From assembly GCA_934317215.1 (NCBI GenBank), contig CAKREH010000013.1, positions 27,157 through 91,156 on the forward strand: 64,000 bases of DNA. Direction: 5' to 3'. Each line of letters begins with the position of its first letter. Position 1 is the first letter of the stretch. The position numbers and the translations under genes are program-made. The notes beneath the pieces were generated by a model. The model searched no databases, was not told the DNA's origin, and saw nothing but the letters and a program-made list of their open reading frames with translations. Positions 35,083 through 43,879 of this stretch are shown piece by piece. The stretch comes from an uncultured Roseburia sp. (GTDB taxonomy: Bacteria; Bacillota; Clostridia; Lachnospirales; Lachnospiraceae).

Positions 35083-35255
35083 AACGTAATATCCTCCACA
35101 GACACTCCAAGAGATGCCAGCTTTGCAATCGTCACTTTAATCTGATATTCCAGTTCCTGATTTTCCACCCCATTGTTTGCACGTTTGATGCGCTGTAAAT
35201 CTGTATATTTATCAATTAAAACCGTAATCAGTTCCTTCTCTGTCATATCCTCCAT
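35079..35255 (-). CDS. Small uncharacterised protein ahead of the broken luxR
   Basis: This 58-residue protein (MEDMTEKELITVLIDKYTDL then QRIKRANNGVENQELEYQIK) is helical and charged, with no known domain recognised. AAAGGCGG precedes the chosen ATG; the longer frame adds 19 unlikely residues. Its stop overlaps the ATG of the luxR pseudogene (ATGA), so they were once translated together. It could be a modulator of that regulator; this is a guess from position only. Confidence 0.55.
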   Translation of the reverse strand: MEDMTEKELITVLIDKYTDLQRIKRANNGVENQELEYQIKVTIAKLASLGVSVEDITL

Positions 35256-35428
35256 CCTCACTACCGCCTTTCTCCGATATAAAAAATAATAGCCTGCGCG
35301 CTTCGCAAACATTCTATTGTTGTGAATTGTATCTGCATTCTGTAATTTTCTATATTTTAGCGGATTTTATTTTTGGTGTAAACATGAAACCTCCATTCAT
35401 CTTTTGTACTTTCCCGCCATCCGTTTCC

Positions 35429-35463
35429 TGCTGTTGTTCACACCTATTGTGTGAACAGCAGCA
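35429..35463. terminator. Hairpin between the Ig-like protein gene and the island
   Basis: GCTGTTGTTCACAC pairs with GTGTGAACAGCAGC with one mismatch around a 5-base loop, and AATTTTCTTT follows on the plus strand. It may end the Ig-like protein transcript or mark the island edge. The rest of 35313-35549 shows nothing more. Confidence 0.45.
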
Positions 35464-35549
35464 ATTTTCTTTCACAATCTGACGCCATGCCTGACTTTGT
35501 GCTTTTGTTCCTATTCCAGTTTTTGTCTATAAAACAATCATTGCACCTT

Positions 35550-36569
35550 TTATTCCTTCTCCTTCACATACACCGTCATGCGCTCCTTCGTTCCATCCTC
35601 ACTGGCATAAACATAAGACCTGCCAGCTGTTTTCGCAGTGATAACCCCGTTTGCATCTACCGACACCACATTGGCGTTAGAGCAGGAATACGCCGGCTGA
35701 TTGCCGGAGGATACCGTTGCATTTACCCTTGCTCGTTCCCCGGGCTGAAGCGTGATCGTCGTCTGCTCAAATGTAATCTTTGGAGATCTGACCGTCACTT
35801 CACAATTTTTGCTGACCCCATCTACGGTTACAGTAATGACTGCCGTTCCATGTTTGACCGCGGTTACTTTTCCTGTTTCATCCACAGTCGCCACACTTTT
35901 TTTGTTAGTTTTCCACACTGGCGTAGATTTTGATGTGGAAGAAACTTTTAGGTTATATTTCTCTTTTCTGTAAAGTGAAATTTTTGACGGTGTCAGACGG
36001 ACAGTCGGACTTTTTACTGTCACTTTACAATTCACGGACGTACCGTCTACCTTTGCAGTAACCGTAGTTGTTCCCGGCTTCTTTGCTGTCACTTTTCCAT
36101 TTTCGCTTACCGATGCAATGCTTGTCTTTGCCGACTTCCACGTCACCTTATGCCCGGTGGATGAAGCTGCCGTAAGTACTGCACTTTCCCCATTTTCCAG
36201 TGTCAGGCTGGTCTTATTTAAGGTAACTTTTGTCTTTGTGACAGTAACCTTACAGCTTGCCTCCGCATTTTTTGTTTTTGCCGTGATCGTCGCACTTCCC
36301 GCCTTTTTTGCGGTGATTTTTCCGTAGGTATTAACCGACGCAACCTTTGAATCACTGGATGTAAATGTCGGCTTTTTACTGCCGGATGAAACCACGGACA
36401 GACAATAAGTGTCCCCTGTTTTTAATGTTTTTTCATATGCGCTTAAGAAAATGAACCCATATCCTGAGGCTGCATATACTTCTACTTTCTGATACTCTGA
36501 AATAAAAAGCATGGAAACCATGCAGAGGATGGCCAGCGCCACCCGGATGACTTTTTTTCCTGATTTCAT
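35550..36569 (-). CDS. Secreted protein with four bacterial Ig-like (BIG2) domains
   Basis: This 339-residue protein has an N-terminal signal (KVIRVALAILCMVSMLFISE, then VYAAS) and four repeated BIG2 domains. Each ends in a pattern like VASVNTYGKITAKKAGSATI, IASVSENGKVTAKKPGTTTV, VATVDETGKVTAVKHGTAVI or VVSVDANGVITAKTAG. These immunoglobulin-like modules occur in surface adhesins and cell-wall proteins. No sortase motif or catalytic domain is present, so it is probably secreted. GGGGGAAATATCT precedes the ATG. It lies just outside the nitrogen island. Confidence 0.9.
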   Translation of the reverse strand: MKSGKKVIRVALAILCMVSMLFISEYQKVEVYAASGYGFIFLSAYEKTLKTGDTYCLSVVSSGSKKPTFTSSDSKVASVNTYGKITAKKAGSATITAKTKNAEASCKVTVTKTKVTLNKTSLTLENGESAVLTAASSTGHKVTWKSAKTSIASVSENGKVTAKKPGTTTVTAKVDGTSVNCKVTVKSPTVRLTPSKISLYRKEKYNLKVSSTSKSTPVWKTNKKSVATVDETGKVTAVKHGTAVITVTVDGVSKNCEVTVRSPKITFEQTTITLQPGERARVNATVSSGNQPAYSCSNANVVSVDANGVITAKTAGRSYVYASEDGTKERMTVYVKEKE

Positions 36570-36670
36570 AGATATTTCCCCCAATCCTTCTCAAAACGAC
36601 AAATAGTATCACGGACTTATGCCTGTCATCACACTATCTGTTCTCTGAGGATGGCGGGAACTGTACAAAA

Positions 36671-36710
36671 GAAAAGCCCATCCGGCGCACTGTATCTCAC
36701 CGGATGGCCC
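36671..36710 (-). terminator. Terminator of the siderophore transporter operon
   Basis: On the minus strand GGCCATCCGG pairs with CCGGATGGGC, followed by TTTTCTTTT. It lies 45 bases after the stop of the ABC ATPase gene. Confidence 0.75.
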
Positions 36711-36755
36711 TGATATTAAATTAGCATAGTTAATTACGGTTGTAAATCGAACAAA

Positions 36756-37583
36756 TCATAAAGTTTTTATAACTCTGTCGAATTCCATACAGATCGGGTA
36801 TCCTCCATCACTCATCACAAGTTTTGCATCAATCCCATAAATTTCCCGGATATTTTCCCGCGTGATCACATCTGCCGGTTTTCCCTCACAGACAACCTTG
36901 CCATTTTTCAGTCCAATAATGTGATCTGCAAAGCGGCAGGCTTCGTTTAAGTCATGCAGCACCATCACGATCGTAAGCTGTTTTTCCCGGTTCATGCGCT
37001 CTAAAAGCTGTAATACATCAAGCTGGTATGCCATATCCAGATATGTCGTCGGCTCATCAAGCAAGATCATTTCCGTTTCCTGCGCAAGTGTCATGGCGAT
37101 CCATGCGCGCTGTCTCTGTCCGCCGGATAATTCTGTCACAAGGCGCCCGGAAATTTCTGTAAGACCTGTTTTTTCAAGTGCCCAGTCCACCTGCTCTATG
37201 TCGTGGCGGCTCATACCTCCGATTGCTTTGCGGTAAGGAAAACGTCCGTAGGAAACCAGTTCACGTACGGTAATTGCATCCGGACAGGTCGGCGTCTGTG
37301 GGAGGACAGCAACCTTTTTGGCGATGTGTTCTGCTTTTTCTTTGTGAATATCAACTCCATCAATCCTGACTTCTCCCCGTTTTGCAGGCAAAATCCTTGA
37401 AATCACTTTCAACAGCGTAGATTTTCCACAGCCGTTTGCACCGATAATAATTGTAATTTTCCCCTTTGGTATTTTTAAATTCATATCCTCTATGATCATG
37501 CGGTCCTCATATGCCGCCCAGAGTCCTTTTACCTCTATCGCATTTACTGATTCCATTGCACTTACTGACTCTATTGCTTCCAT
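36756..37583 (-). CDS. Iron-siderophore ABC transporter ATPase
   Basis: This 275-residue ATPase is of the FecE/FepC class. It has Walker A IIGANGCGKSTLLK, Q-loop VLPQTP, signature LSGGQRQRAWIAMTLAQ, Walker B ILLDEPTTYLDMAYQ and the switch His in LHDLNEA. GGAGTAGCGAAG precedes the ATG. An unusual N-terminal stretch (MEAIESVSAMESVNAIEV) repeats itself and precedes the conserved core, so a start at the inner Met is possible. It follows the second permease by seven bases and ends the operon. Confidence 0.93.
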   Translation of the reverse strand: MEAIESVSAMESVNAIEVKGLWAAYEDRMIIEDMNLKIPKGKITIIIGANGCGKSTLLKVISRILPAKRGEVRIDGVDIHKEKAEHIAKKVAVLPQTPTCPDAITVRELVSYGRFPYRKAIGGMSRHDIEQVDWALEKTGLTEISGRLVTELSGGQRQRAWIAMTLAQETEMILLDEPTTYLDMAYQLDVLQLLERMNREKQLTIVMVLHDLNEACRFADHIIGLKNGKVVCEGKPADVITRENIREIYGIDAKLVMSDGGYPICMEFDRVIKTL

Positions 37584-37590
37584 ATCTTCG

Positions 37591-38601
37591 CTACTCCTTC
37601 CACATCAGGTATACAAAATACGGCACACCCACCAATGACACTGCAATTCCCGCAGGGATCTCGATTGGTGAAAATAAATTTCTTGCTGCCGTATCTGCAA
37701 AAATCAGCATGACAGCAGCGATCAACGATGCAAGAAACAGTGATACCCGGTGCCCGTTTCCGACAACTTTTTTCGCTGCATGCGGTGCAAGCAGTCCGAC
37801 AAAGCCGATATTTCCGGCAAACGCAGTTGATGCGCCTGCAAGAATAACTGCACAGAGCAGCAATTTTTTCCGCTCCCGTTCAATGGATATTCCCCAACCG
37901 ATCGCCGTTTCATCCGAAAAACTTAACGCATCCAACATTCTCCCTTTATAAAAAATATATGCGCCGCCAAGTAAAATCACGGGCACCAATGCTCTGACAT
38001 ATGCCCATCCCGCTCCCCAGATTGAGCCGGATGTCCAGATCATTACCCGGTTATAATCCCCAGGTCCTCCCTTGAACATAAAAAAAGTAATAAATGCATT
38101 TAACCCGGCATTGATTCCAATTCCGGACAAAAGCAGGCGTTTTGGTTTTAATCCCTTCCTGCTGGAAAGAATGTAAATACAAAATGCCGCCGCAAGTGCC
38201 CCTGAAATTGCCATCAGTGGAAGCAGATAAATAGAAAATGTCCCAAGTTCACTGAAATATGCGTTTGTCTGAAACTGGATAAACAACACTGCTGCCGTTG
38301 CACCACCCGCATTGATGCCGATGATTCCCGGGTCAGCAAGTTCATTCCTTGTCATTGTCTGTAGAACACCGCCCGATATCGCAAGCCCTGCCGCCACAAA
38401 AATACCAAGCAGGATGCGCGGCAGACGGATTCCAAAGATTGCGGTATTCTGCATTTTGTTTCCTTTTCCAGCCAGTGTCGCAATAACTTCCCTTACCGAT
38501 ATCTCATAACTTCCCCAGCAAAGTCCCAAAAGGATGACGCATAAAAACAATGCAATAACGCACAAAAAAACTGCTATTTTCCTTTTTTTCATACGCATCA
38601 T
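37591..38601 (-). CDS. FecCD-family siderophore permease (second)
   Basis: This 336-residue permease has about ten helices typical of BtuC/FecCD proteins. Hallmarks are RLPRILLGIFVAAGLAISGGVLQTMTRNELADPGIIGINAG near the N-terminus (residues about 58-98) and GNIGFVGLLAPHAAK near the C-terminus, where it contacts the ATPase. It overlaps the first permease by four bases and pairs with it as a heterodimeric channel. GGAGCGGGG precedes the ATG. Confidence 0.94.
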   Translation of the reverse strand: MMRMKKRKIAVFLCVIALFLCVILLGLCWGSYEISVREVIATLAGKGNKMQNTAIFGIRLPRILLGIFVAAGLAISGGVLQTMTRNELADPGIIGINAGGATAAVLFIQFQTNAYFSELGTFSIYLLPLMAISGALAAAFCIYILSSRKGLKPKRLLLSGIGINAGLNAFITFFMFKGGPGDYNRVMIWTSGSIWGAGWAYVRALVPVILLGGAYIFYKGRMLDALSFSDETAIGWGISIERERKKLLLCAVILAGASTAFAGNIGFVGLLAPHAAKKVVGNGHRVSLFLASLIAAVMLIFADTAARNLFSPIEIPAGIAVSLVGVPYFVYLMWKE

Positions 38602-39593
38602 CCCCGCTCCTTTCCTGCCATATACAAAAAGAATGGCACTCCAAGCATTGCTGTAAAAATTCCAATCGGTACCTCATATGGCTGATAGATCATGCGCGCT
38701 GCAATATCCGCATAAGTTAAAAGTACGGCTCCGCACAGAAAACTAAGCGGGATCACACGCCGGTAATCTGTGCCTGCAAACAGTCTTATTGTCTGTGGAA
38801 TCATAAGTCCCACAAATCCTATCGTTTTTCCGACCACCACTGCTGCCGCACATAACGGAATCATCAAAAGAATTGTGATAAGGCGCACCCTCTGCGGATG
38901 AATACCAAGTCCGGTTGCCATATCATCTCCGAGACTGATCACATTAATTTTCGGTGCAAGGAGCACTGCTGCCAGAAATCCCGGTATTCCTGCCGCTAAA
39001 ATAATTTTTACATCCAGCCACGCTGCCCCGCGAAATCCGCCGGATACCCAGAATCCAACCATCTGTGACTGGTTTGATAAAAGACCTGCCACCGAGGTGA
39101 GTGCTGTAAAAAAAATACTCATTGCAGTTCCCGCTAAAAGCAATTTTGTGACGCTTAAATTTCCCGGATTTTTCATAGTAAATATCAGTACAAACACACC
39201 GGAAAAAAACGCTCCAAGCAATGCTGCAAGCAGCGTATTTCCCGCGGTCGCACCAATTCCTGACGCGTAAAGAAGGGCGACAAAAAACGTCGCCCCCTGA
39301 CTGATTCCAAGCAGTGACGGTTCCGCAATCGGATTTCGCGTCACCCCCTGCATCATTGCTCCGGTCATTCCAAGGATACCGCCTGTCACCAGTACACAGA
39401 TCACTCTCGGAAGCCGTACATCACGGATCATCATGTCCGTAAGAGATCCGGTATTATGAAAAATGCCATTCCAGATATCCACCGGCAGAATCTCCATTGC
39501 GCCCATACAGACTGCAAGCAAAATTCCCGGTATCAGCAGACAGACACCTGCAATCGCAACACCCCAGGTCCGCTTAATTCTTTGCCGTTCCAT
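38598..39593 (-). CDS. FecCD-family siderophore permease (first)
   Basis: This 331-residue permease shows RLPRVICVLVTGGILGMTGAMMQ, then RNPIAEPSLLGISQGA near the N-terminus, and GKTIGFVGLMIPQTIRLFAG in the later half. These are the FecCD/FepD-class hallmarks. Its start lies inside the 3' end of the binding-protein gene (20-base overlap) with GGAGATGTTAG as the binding site. It forms the import channel with the next gene. Confidence 0.94.
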   Translation of the reverse strand: MERQRIKRTWGVAIAGVCLLIPGILLAVCMGAMEILPVDIWNGIFHNTGSLTDMMIRDVRLPRVICVLVTGGILGMTGAMMQGVTRNPIAEPSLLGISQGATFFVALLYASGIGATAGNTLLAALLGAFFSGVFVLIFTMKNPGNLSVTKLLLAGTAMSIFFTALTSVAGLLSNQSQMVGFWVSGGFRGAAWLDVKIILAAGIPGFLAAVLLAPKINVISLGDDMATGLGIHPQRVRLITILLMIPLCAAAVVVGKTIGFVGLMIPQTIRLFAGTDYRRVIPLSFLCGAVLLTYADIAARMIYQPYEVPIGIFTAMLGVPFFLYMAGKERG

Positions 39594-40623
39594 CTAACAT
39601 CTCCAAAATCTCATCTAAAAGCAGCTCACGTCCGATCGGACTGTAACCCTGATTAAAATACGGTGATGCCGGAAGTTCTACCACCTGTCCGCTCTGTACT
39701 GCCGGCAGACTGTTCCAGACTGCATTCTGGTCAAGTTCTGCTTTGTCTTCATCCGTTGCCATCAGGAAAATATAATCTGCTCCGATCGATGCCAGACCTT
39801 CATATGTTACGACCGGCAGAGAAATATCACTCTGCTCCGGCAGACCTTCCGGTTTTGCAAGTCCCATATCTTCATAAAGCACACTTCCAAATCCGGCACC
39901 TGTGAATACAAAAAACTGTCCACCGCTTGCTAAAAATGACAGATAACTGGTGTCCTCTCCATACGCAGCACGAACTGCTTCTCCTGCTTCTTTCGCCTTC
40001 TCTTCATATGCACTGATCCACTGATCTGCCGCATCCTCTCTGCCAAATACCTGTGCAAGCGTGCGGATATCTTCTTTCCAGTTCAGCGCTTCTAACTGGA
40101 TCATGACTGTCGGTGCGATCTCAGAAAGCTGGTCATACATTTTTTCCTGCACCGTGGAAATGATGATCAGGTCAGGGTCTAAATTCATAACTGCCTCAAT
40201 ATCCATCGTATCCTGCATACTGTAACCTAAAATTTCAGCTCCCTGTAATGTATCCTCAAGATAGGTTGGGAATTTTGTATAGTCATAAGCATCACTGTTT
40301 GCGGTTCCCACAACGGAATAGCCAAGGATTGATAAGATATCACTGTTGCCGCTTAAATCTACGATTCTCTGAGGATCTGCCGGAATCTCCACCTCACCGC
40401 GGACGTCTGTCACGGTAACTGTCTCACCGTTTTGTCCTTCCCCGGTTGTCTGCGCTTCACTCTCCGGTACTGCAGATGCCTGATCCTCTATGCTCTCCTG
40501 CACTGTATTTGTGTTATTTCCTGTGTTTCCATTTGCGTTGCTGCCTGTATTTCCACATCCCGCTAACAGGGTGATGGTAAGCATGCCTGCTGTGATGATG
40601 GAAAATAAATGATTTTTTTTCAT
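39574..40623 (-). CDS. Iron-siderophore-binding lipoprotein
   Basis: This 349-residue lipoprotein has the signal MKKNHLFSIITAGMLTITLL and lipobox LAGC, then an Asn/Gly-rich linker. The FepB/FhuD-type domain starts at VTVTDVRGEVEIPADPQRIVDL and includes MNLDPDLIIISTVQEKMYDQL and YEGLASIGADYIFLM. It should capture ferric siderophores outside the cell for the FecCD permeases. AAAGGAGAAC precedes the ATG. It is the first gene of the operon, divergent from the AraC regulator beyond a large folded element. Confidence 0.94.
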   Translation of the reverse strand: MKKNHLFSIITAGMLTITLLAGCGNTGSNANGNTGNNTNTVQESIEDQASAVPESEAQTTGEGQNGETVTVTDVRGEVEIPADPQRIVDLSGNSDILSILGYSVVGTANSDAYDYTKFPTYLEDTLQGAEILGYSMQDTMDIEAVMNLDPDLIIISTVQEKMYDQLSEIAPTVMIQLEALNWKEDIRTLAQVFGREDAADQWISAYEEKAKEAGEAVRAAYGEDTSYLSFLASGGQFFVFTGAGFGSVLYEDMGLAKPEGLPEQSDISLPVVTYEGLASIGADYIFLMATDEDKAELDQNAVWNSLPAVQSGQVVELPASPYFNQGYSPIGRELLLDEILEMLDGTAKN

Positions 40624-40692
40624 GTAAGTTCTCCTTTATGTTTTTCATTGTTCGCAATTATTTTGTCTGCAATGTGCAAGCTCTATTGCGTG

Positions 40693-40749
40693 TGTTAGTT
40701 TTAGCTAACAAAAGTAAGTTTATTTTATCATGCTTTTTTTTGTTTGCAA
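40693..40749 (-). promoter_or_regulatory. Promoter and operator-like dyad of the siderophore operon
   Basis: On the minus strand TTGCAA (40744-40749) and TAAAAT (40722-40727) are 16 bp apart. Just downstream lies the dyad TGTTAG-N6-CTAACA (40693-40710). This could be a binding site for the divergent AraC protein or for an iron repressor; TTAG/CTAA half sites recall DtxR-type boxes. The assignment to a regulator is inference. Confidence 0.5.
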
Positions 40750-40846
40750 GCGCTGCATGGATATTGATAATTTTTGTATTATAAGTAATTATTTTGTTGC
40801 GAAGGTGGGAAAAATGGGGTATAGAGATTAAATGAGTGGGTGGCTC

Positions 40847-41150
40847 GGGTGGGAAAAGGGAATGGCGTGTTTTGACTGTCGAATTGTCCCGGGCTGGGGT
40901 CTGGTTTGTTCCGATGTCCGAAAATAAGTAAATCTAAGGATGCCTGTATTTAGGTTATATCGGAGTGACGTGTGCGTCTTAAATGTGTCGTCCTGACACA
41001 TTAAGACTTGTGCTGCCATCCATGGCAGCACAACACTGTTGGCTGACAGGCATCCTAAGATTTTCTAATTTTCTACCAGAGTCACAAACCATGCCCCAGC
41101 CCGGGACGATTCGACAGACGATAGGCTGTGGTGTTTCCCTTTTCCCACCC
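40847..41150. repeat. 304-bp multi-stem inverted-repeat element related to the one at 2768
   Basis: GGGTGGGAAAAGGGAA (40847-40862) pairs exactly with 41135-41150. Inside, 40877-40909 pairs with 41084-41116 (33 positions, three mismatches), then 40930-40947 with 41046-41063 (one mismatch). Two inner hairpins follow, one being TGTGCTGCCAT/ATGGCAGCACA. The ends and the loop string TTCCGATGTCCGAAAATAAG match the element at 2768-2922. No believable coding sequence is present; opposed ORFs here are products of the palindrome. With the promoter at 40693-40749 it accounts for the 626-bp gap. Confidence 0.75.
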
Positions 41151-41249
41151 TATCACTACCTTTTTTAATAAATTATCCGACAGATGTTAGTGGAATGTAA
41201 TTTTTTATTTCTTTCGCCTATCTTTTTATGCAAAGGAGGTTTTTCTTAG

Positions 41250-42299
41250 ATGCTCGTTTCAAGTACAGACGAATTTCAGGCTTTTATGTTTGAACAGCTT
41301 CATTTCTTACCGGAAGTGAAGGGACATTATACCTGTTATAGTGATAACGCACACCCGGAGAGTGGGTATTGCTGTATTTATTGCCGCGAGGGGTATTATC
41401 AGCTTGGGATTGCAGATTATACGATTCCGGAGGATTTTTCGGTTTCTTTTCGGAATCCTGCGAGACAGCTTCGGTTTGGTGTAATGCTTTCCGGGAAGAC
41501 GCATTTTAAGCTTTATCAAAAGGATGCTGCTTCTTTTACACCTTCTTCTTTTATTGTGCTGGAGGAAAATATCAAAGGCCAGCAGGCATGGCGTGCCGGG
41601 GACCATTTTCACGGACTGGAACTGACGGTTTCGGCTGATTTCATAGAAAATATTCTTCATCCTGTTTTTCCTGACTGTGTCAGTCTGTCCGTGTTTGAGA
41701 CAAATTATACCTATAAGATGCTCCCTGCCGGTGTGATTAATCTATTAAATCAGATGCATTTTCTGCATGAAAAGGATGCACTCACACCGTTGTATTTAGA
41801 AGGGCTGATCTTACAGTGTCTCGCTCTGCTTGCGGAAGAATTTGAGGAAAACTCATCTCCAATGGCTGCAGTGCAAACCGCAATGAACAAAGCTGATCAC
41901 CAGCATATTCCACGCAGCGCAATAATGCGCACAATAAAAATCAGCGATACAAGAACGATTACGCTCTCGACCGCTGACCTTTCTGCTGTGCACCTCGCAC
42001 ACGATATTCTGACTGAACAATATAAAAACCCGCCCACTGTCCATGAACTGAGTGAGCAGGTTTCTTTATCCATGCAAAAATTAAATTATGCGTTTCTCCA
42101 CGAATACGACACGACCATTTCCGACTATATTATCTCTCTTAAGATGGGATATGGGGCAAAACTGTTAAGTGAAACCCTCCTTGGCGTCGATGAAATTGCA
42201 TTACAATGCGGTTATCATTACCCTGCTAATTTTATACGGATGTTTAAAAAATATTATGGGGTGACACCTTTGCAGTTTCGGAAATTCATCACCAGATAA
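41250..42299 (+). CDS. AraC-family transcriptional regulator
   Basis: This 349-residue regulator has a ligand-sensing N-terminal part (about 1-200; YQLGIADYTIPEDFSVSF, LRFGVMLSGKTHFKLY) and two C-terminal helix-turn-helix motifs. These are VHELSEQVSLSMQKLNYAFL and VDEIALQCGYHYPANFIRMF, the latter ending GVTPLQFRKF. The layout resembles PchR/YbtA-type activators that sense siderophores, and it is divergent from a siderophore importer, so control of that operon is likely. AAAGGAGG precedes the ATG. Its last 46 bases overlap lgt on the other strand. Confidence 0.9.
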   Translation: MLVSSTDEFQAFMFEQLHFLPEVKGHYTCYSDNAHPESGYCCIYCREGYYQLGIADYTIPEDFSVSFRNPARQLRFGVMLSGKTHFKLYQKDAASFTPSSFIVLEENIKGQQAWRAGDHFHGLELTVSADFIENILHPVFPDCVSLSVFETNYTYKMLPAGVINLLNQMHFLHEKDALTPLYLEGLILQCLALLAEEFEENSSPMAAVQTAMNKADHQHIPRSAIMRTIKISDTRTITLSTADLSAVHLAHDILTEQYKNPPTVHELSEQVSLSMQKLNYAFLHEYDTTISDYIISLKMGYGAKLLSETLLGVDEIALQCGYHYPANFIRMFKKYYGVTPLQFRKFITR

Positions 42300-43015
42300 A
42301 ACACAACTCCCGCTGCCACAACCCCGATCGAGATGATCTGTGATGTGGAAAGCACACCGATGCTTCCGCGGTAATCGTTCCGGAAAAATTCAATGATAAA
42401 TCTTCCGATTCCGTAAAGTACCATATATCCTGCTGCCACCTGTCCCTCTTTCGGTTTTCTTCCCGCATAGAGAAGTAAAAGACCGCAGATCAGGAAATCT
42501 CCGGCAGACGACATCAGCTGTGTCGGCAGAAGTTTTACTCCGTTCGGAGCAAAGTCGGAGTGGGTAAATGTGATGCTAAACCACGAATCTGTTTCCCTGC
42601 CGTAACAGCAGCCTGCAAAGAAACAGCCGAGACGCCCGAATCCCTGCGCAAATGCTACAGCAGGCATAACAAGATCAAAGTACGGCAGAAAACGTTCTTT
42701 TTTAACACGGCAGTAGATGAAACTGGTCAGTGCACCGCCAATGATTCCACCGTAAACAACGTATCCGTTTTTAAAATTCCAGAGTATGGATGGATCCTTT
42801 AAAATCTCCGGGATTTCTACAATATAGTAAAGCAGCCGGCAGCCGATCATTCCGCCGAAGATTGCGCAGAAGAAGATCCCATAGATAATATCCTCGTTTA
42901 GTCCGCGTTTCTTCCCGCGTTTTAAACACATCATAAGTGCCGCCGCAAAACCGATTGCAATCATAAGACCATACATATGAAATGTAACCGGTCCTATCTT
43001 TATATCATTAAACAT
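42254..43015 (-). CDS. lgt: Prolipoprotein diacylglyceryl transferase
   Basis: This 253-residue membrane enzyme transfers diacylglycerol from phosphatidylglycerol to the lipobox Cys of prolipoproteins, the first step in lipoprotein maturation. It has about seven helices, GGMIGCRLLYYIVE, the family signature near FAQGFGRLGCFFAGCCYG, and YMVLYGIGRFIIEFFRND. Several lipoproteins in this window would be its substrates. Its 3' end overlaps the convergent AraC gene, so the last 15 codons share DNA with it. Confidence 0.96.
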   Translation of the reverse strand: MFNDIKIGPVTFHMYGLMIAIGFAAALMMCLKRGKKRGLNEDIIYGIFFCAIFGGMIGCRLLYYIVEIPEILKDPSILWNFKNGYVVYGGIIGGALTSFIYCRVKKERFLPYFDLVMPAVAFAQGFGRLGCFFAGCCYGRETDSWFSITFTHSDFAPNGVKLLPTQLMSSAGDFLICGLLLLYAGRKPKEGQVAAGYMVLYGIGRFIIEFFRNDYRGSIGVLSTSQIISIGVVAAGVVFYLVMNFRNCKGVTP

Positions 43016-43138
43016 ATATTTTAATTTATCCTTTCTGAATCACTCAAATACATACTGATTATGTTTCATATCTGTCATTTTCCACACAAAATAATTTTTT
43101 CTGCTGCTTTATACACAATATGGCTTTAAATAATCCAC

Positions 43139-43879
43139 TTAATACCCATAAATATCATAAATCTCATCTGTATACACGCCCTGTTCTTTATAAACGATCA
43201 GCGGTTTTTCCACGGCAAGTCTTGATTTTCCACCACGCAGCCCCTCGATCAGCACCATATTCGGTTCTTTATCTACGAATGGATACACAAGCTGCATGCG
43301 CTTCGGTTCAATCTTATACTCGACCATTTTGCTCATGATCTCTGCGAGCCGGAATGGACGGTGCACCATATAGAATCTGCCTCCCGGCGCCAGCATTTTG
43401 GCGGTTTCCCGCAAAATATCATCCAGTGTACAGAGCACTTCATGTCTGGCGATCGCCTTTGCCGCAGACGGCGAATTTTGTCCATGTGTCCCAATCATAT
43501 ACGGCGGATTTGTGGTGATCACATCAAACGAAGATGCTCCAAATATCGCAGATGCCTCCTTGATATCTCCGGTTACGATCTCGATCTTATCCTCAAGATG
43601 GTTATAGCACACGCTCCGGCGTGCCATATCCGCACTTTCTTCCTGGATCTCAAGCGCCTTAAAATCTTCTGCTTCTGTTTTGGCTTCCATCAGGATCGGG
43701 ATAATTCCCGTACCGGTACCAAGATCGAGCACGCGCTCCCCTTTTTTTGCCTTTGCAAACCCGGAAAGCAAAACGGCATCCATCCCAAAACAGAACCTTT
43801 TCGGATCCTGAATGATAAAATAGCCGTTGCGATGCAGTTCATCAAGTCTCTCATGCTCATAAACCAGATTATTTGGCAT
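43139..43879 (-). CDS. trmN: tRNA1(Val) A37 N6-methyltransferase family protein
   Basis: This 246-residue SAM-dependent methyltransferase is of the YfiC/YabB class. It has motif I VLDLGTGTGIIPILM, the adenine N6-methylation motif TTNPPYM and PGGRFYMVHRPFRLAEI. It probably modifies A37 of tRNA-Val. Its start overlaps the ricT stop region; the ATG four bases inside is preferred to a TTG two codons earlier. In Bacillus subtilis yabB likewise follows yaaT (ricT), so the order is conserved. Confidence 0.93.
   Translation of the reverse strand: MPNNLVYEHERLDELHRNGYFIIQDPKRFCFGMDAVLLSGFAKAKKGERVLDLGTGTGIIPILMEAKTEAEDFKALEIQEESADMARRSVCYNHLEDKIEIVTGDIKEASAIFGASSFDVITTNPPYMIGTHGQNSPSAAKAIARHEVLCTLDDILRETAKMLAPGGRFYMVHRPFRLAEIMSKMVEYKIEPKRMQLVYPFVDKEPNMVLIEGLRGGKSRLAVEKPLIVYKEQGVYTDEIYDIYGY

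Noticed and set aside
40828..41168. Two opposed ORFs with similar protein sequences
   Set aside because: They mirror each other because the DNA is a large inverted repeat; neither has a ribosome binding site.
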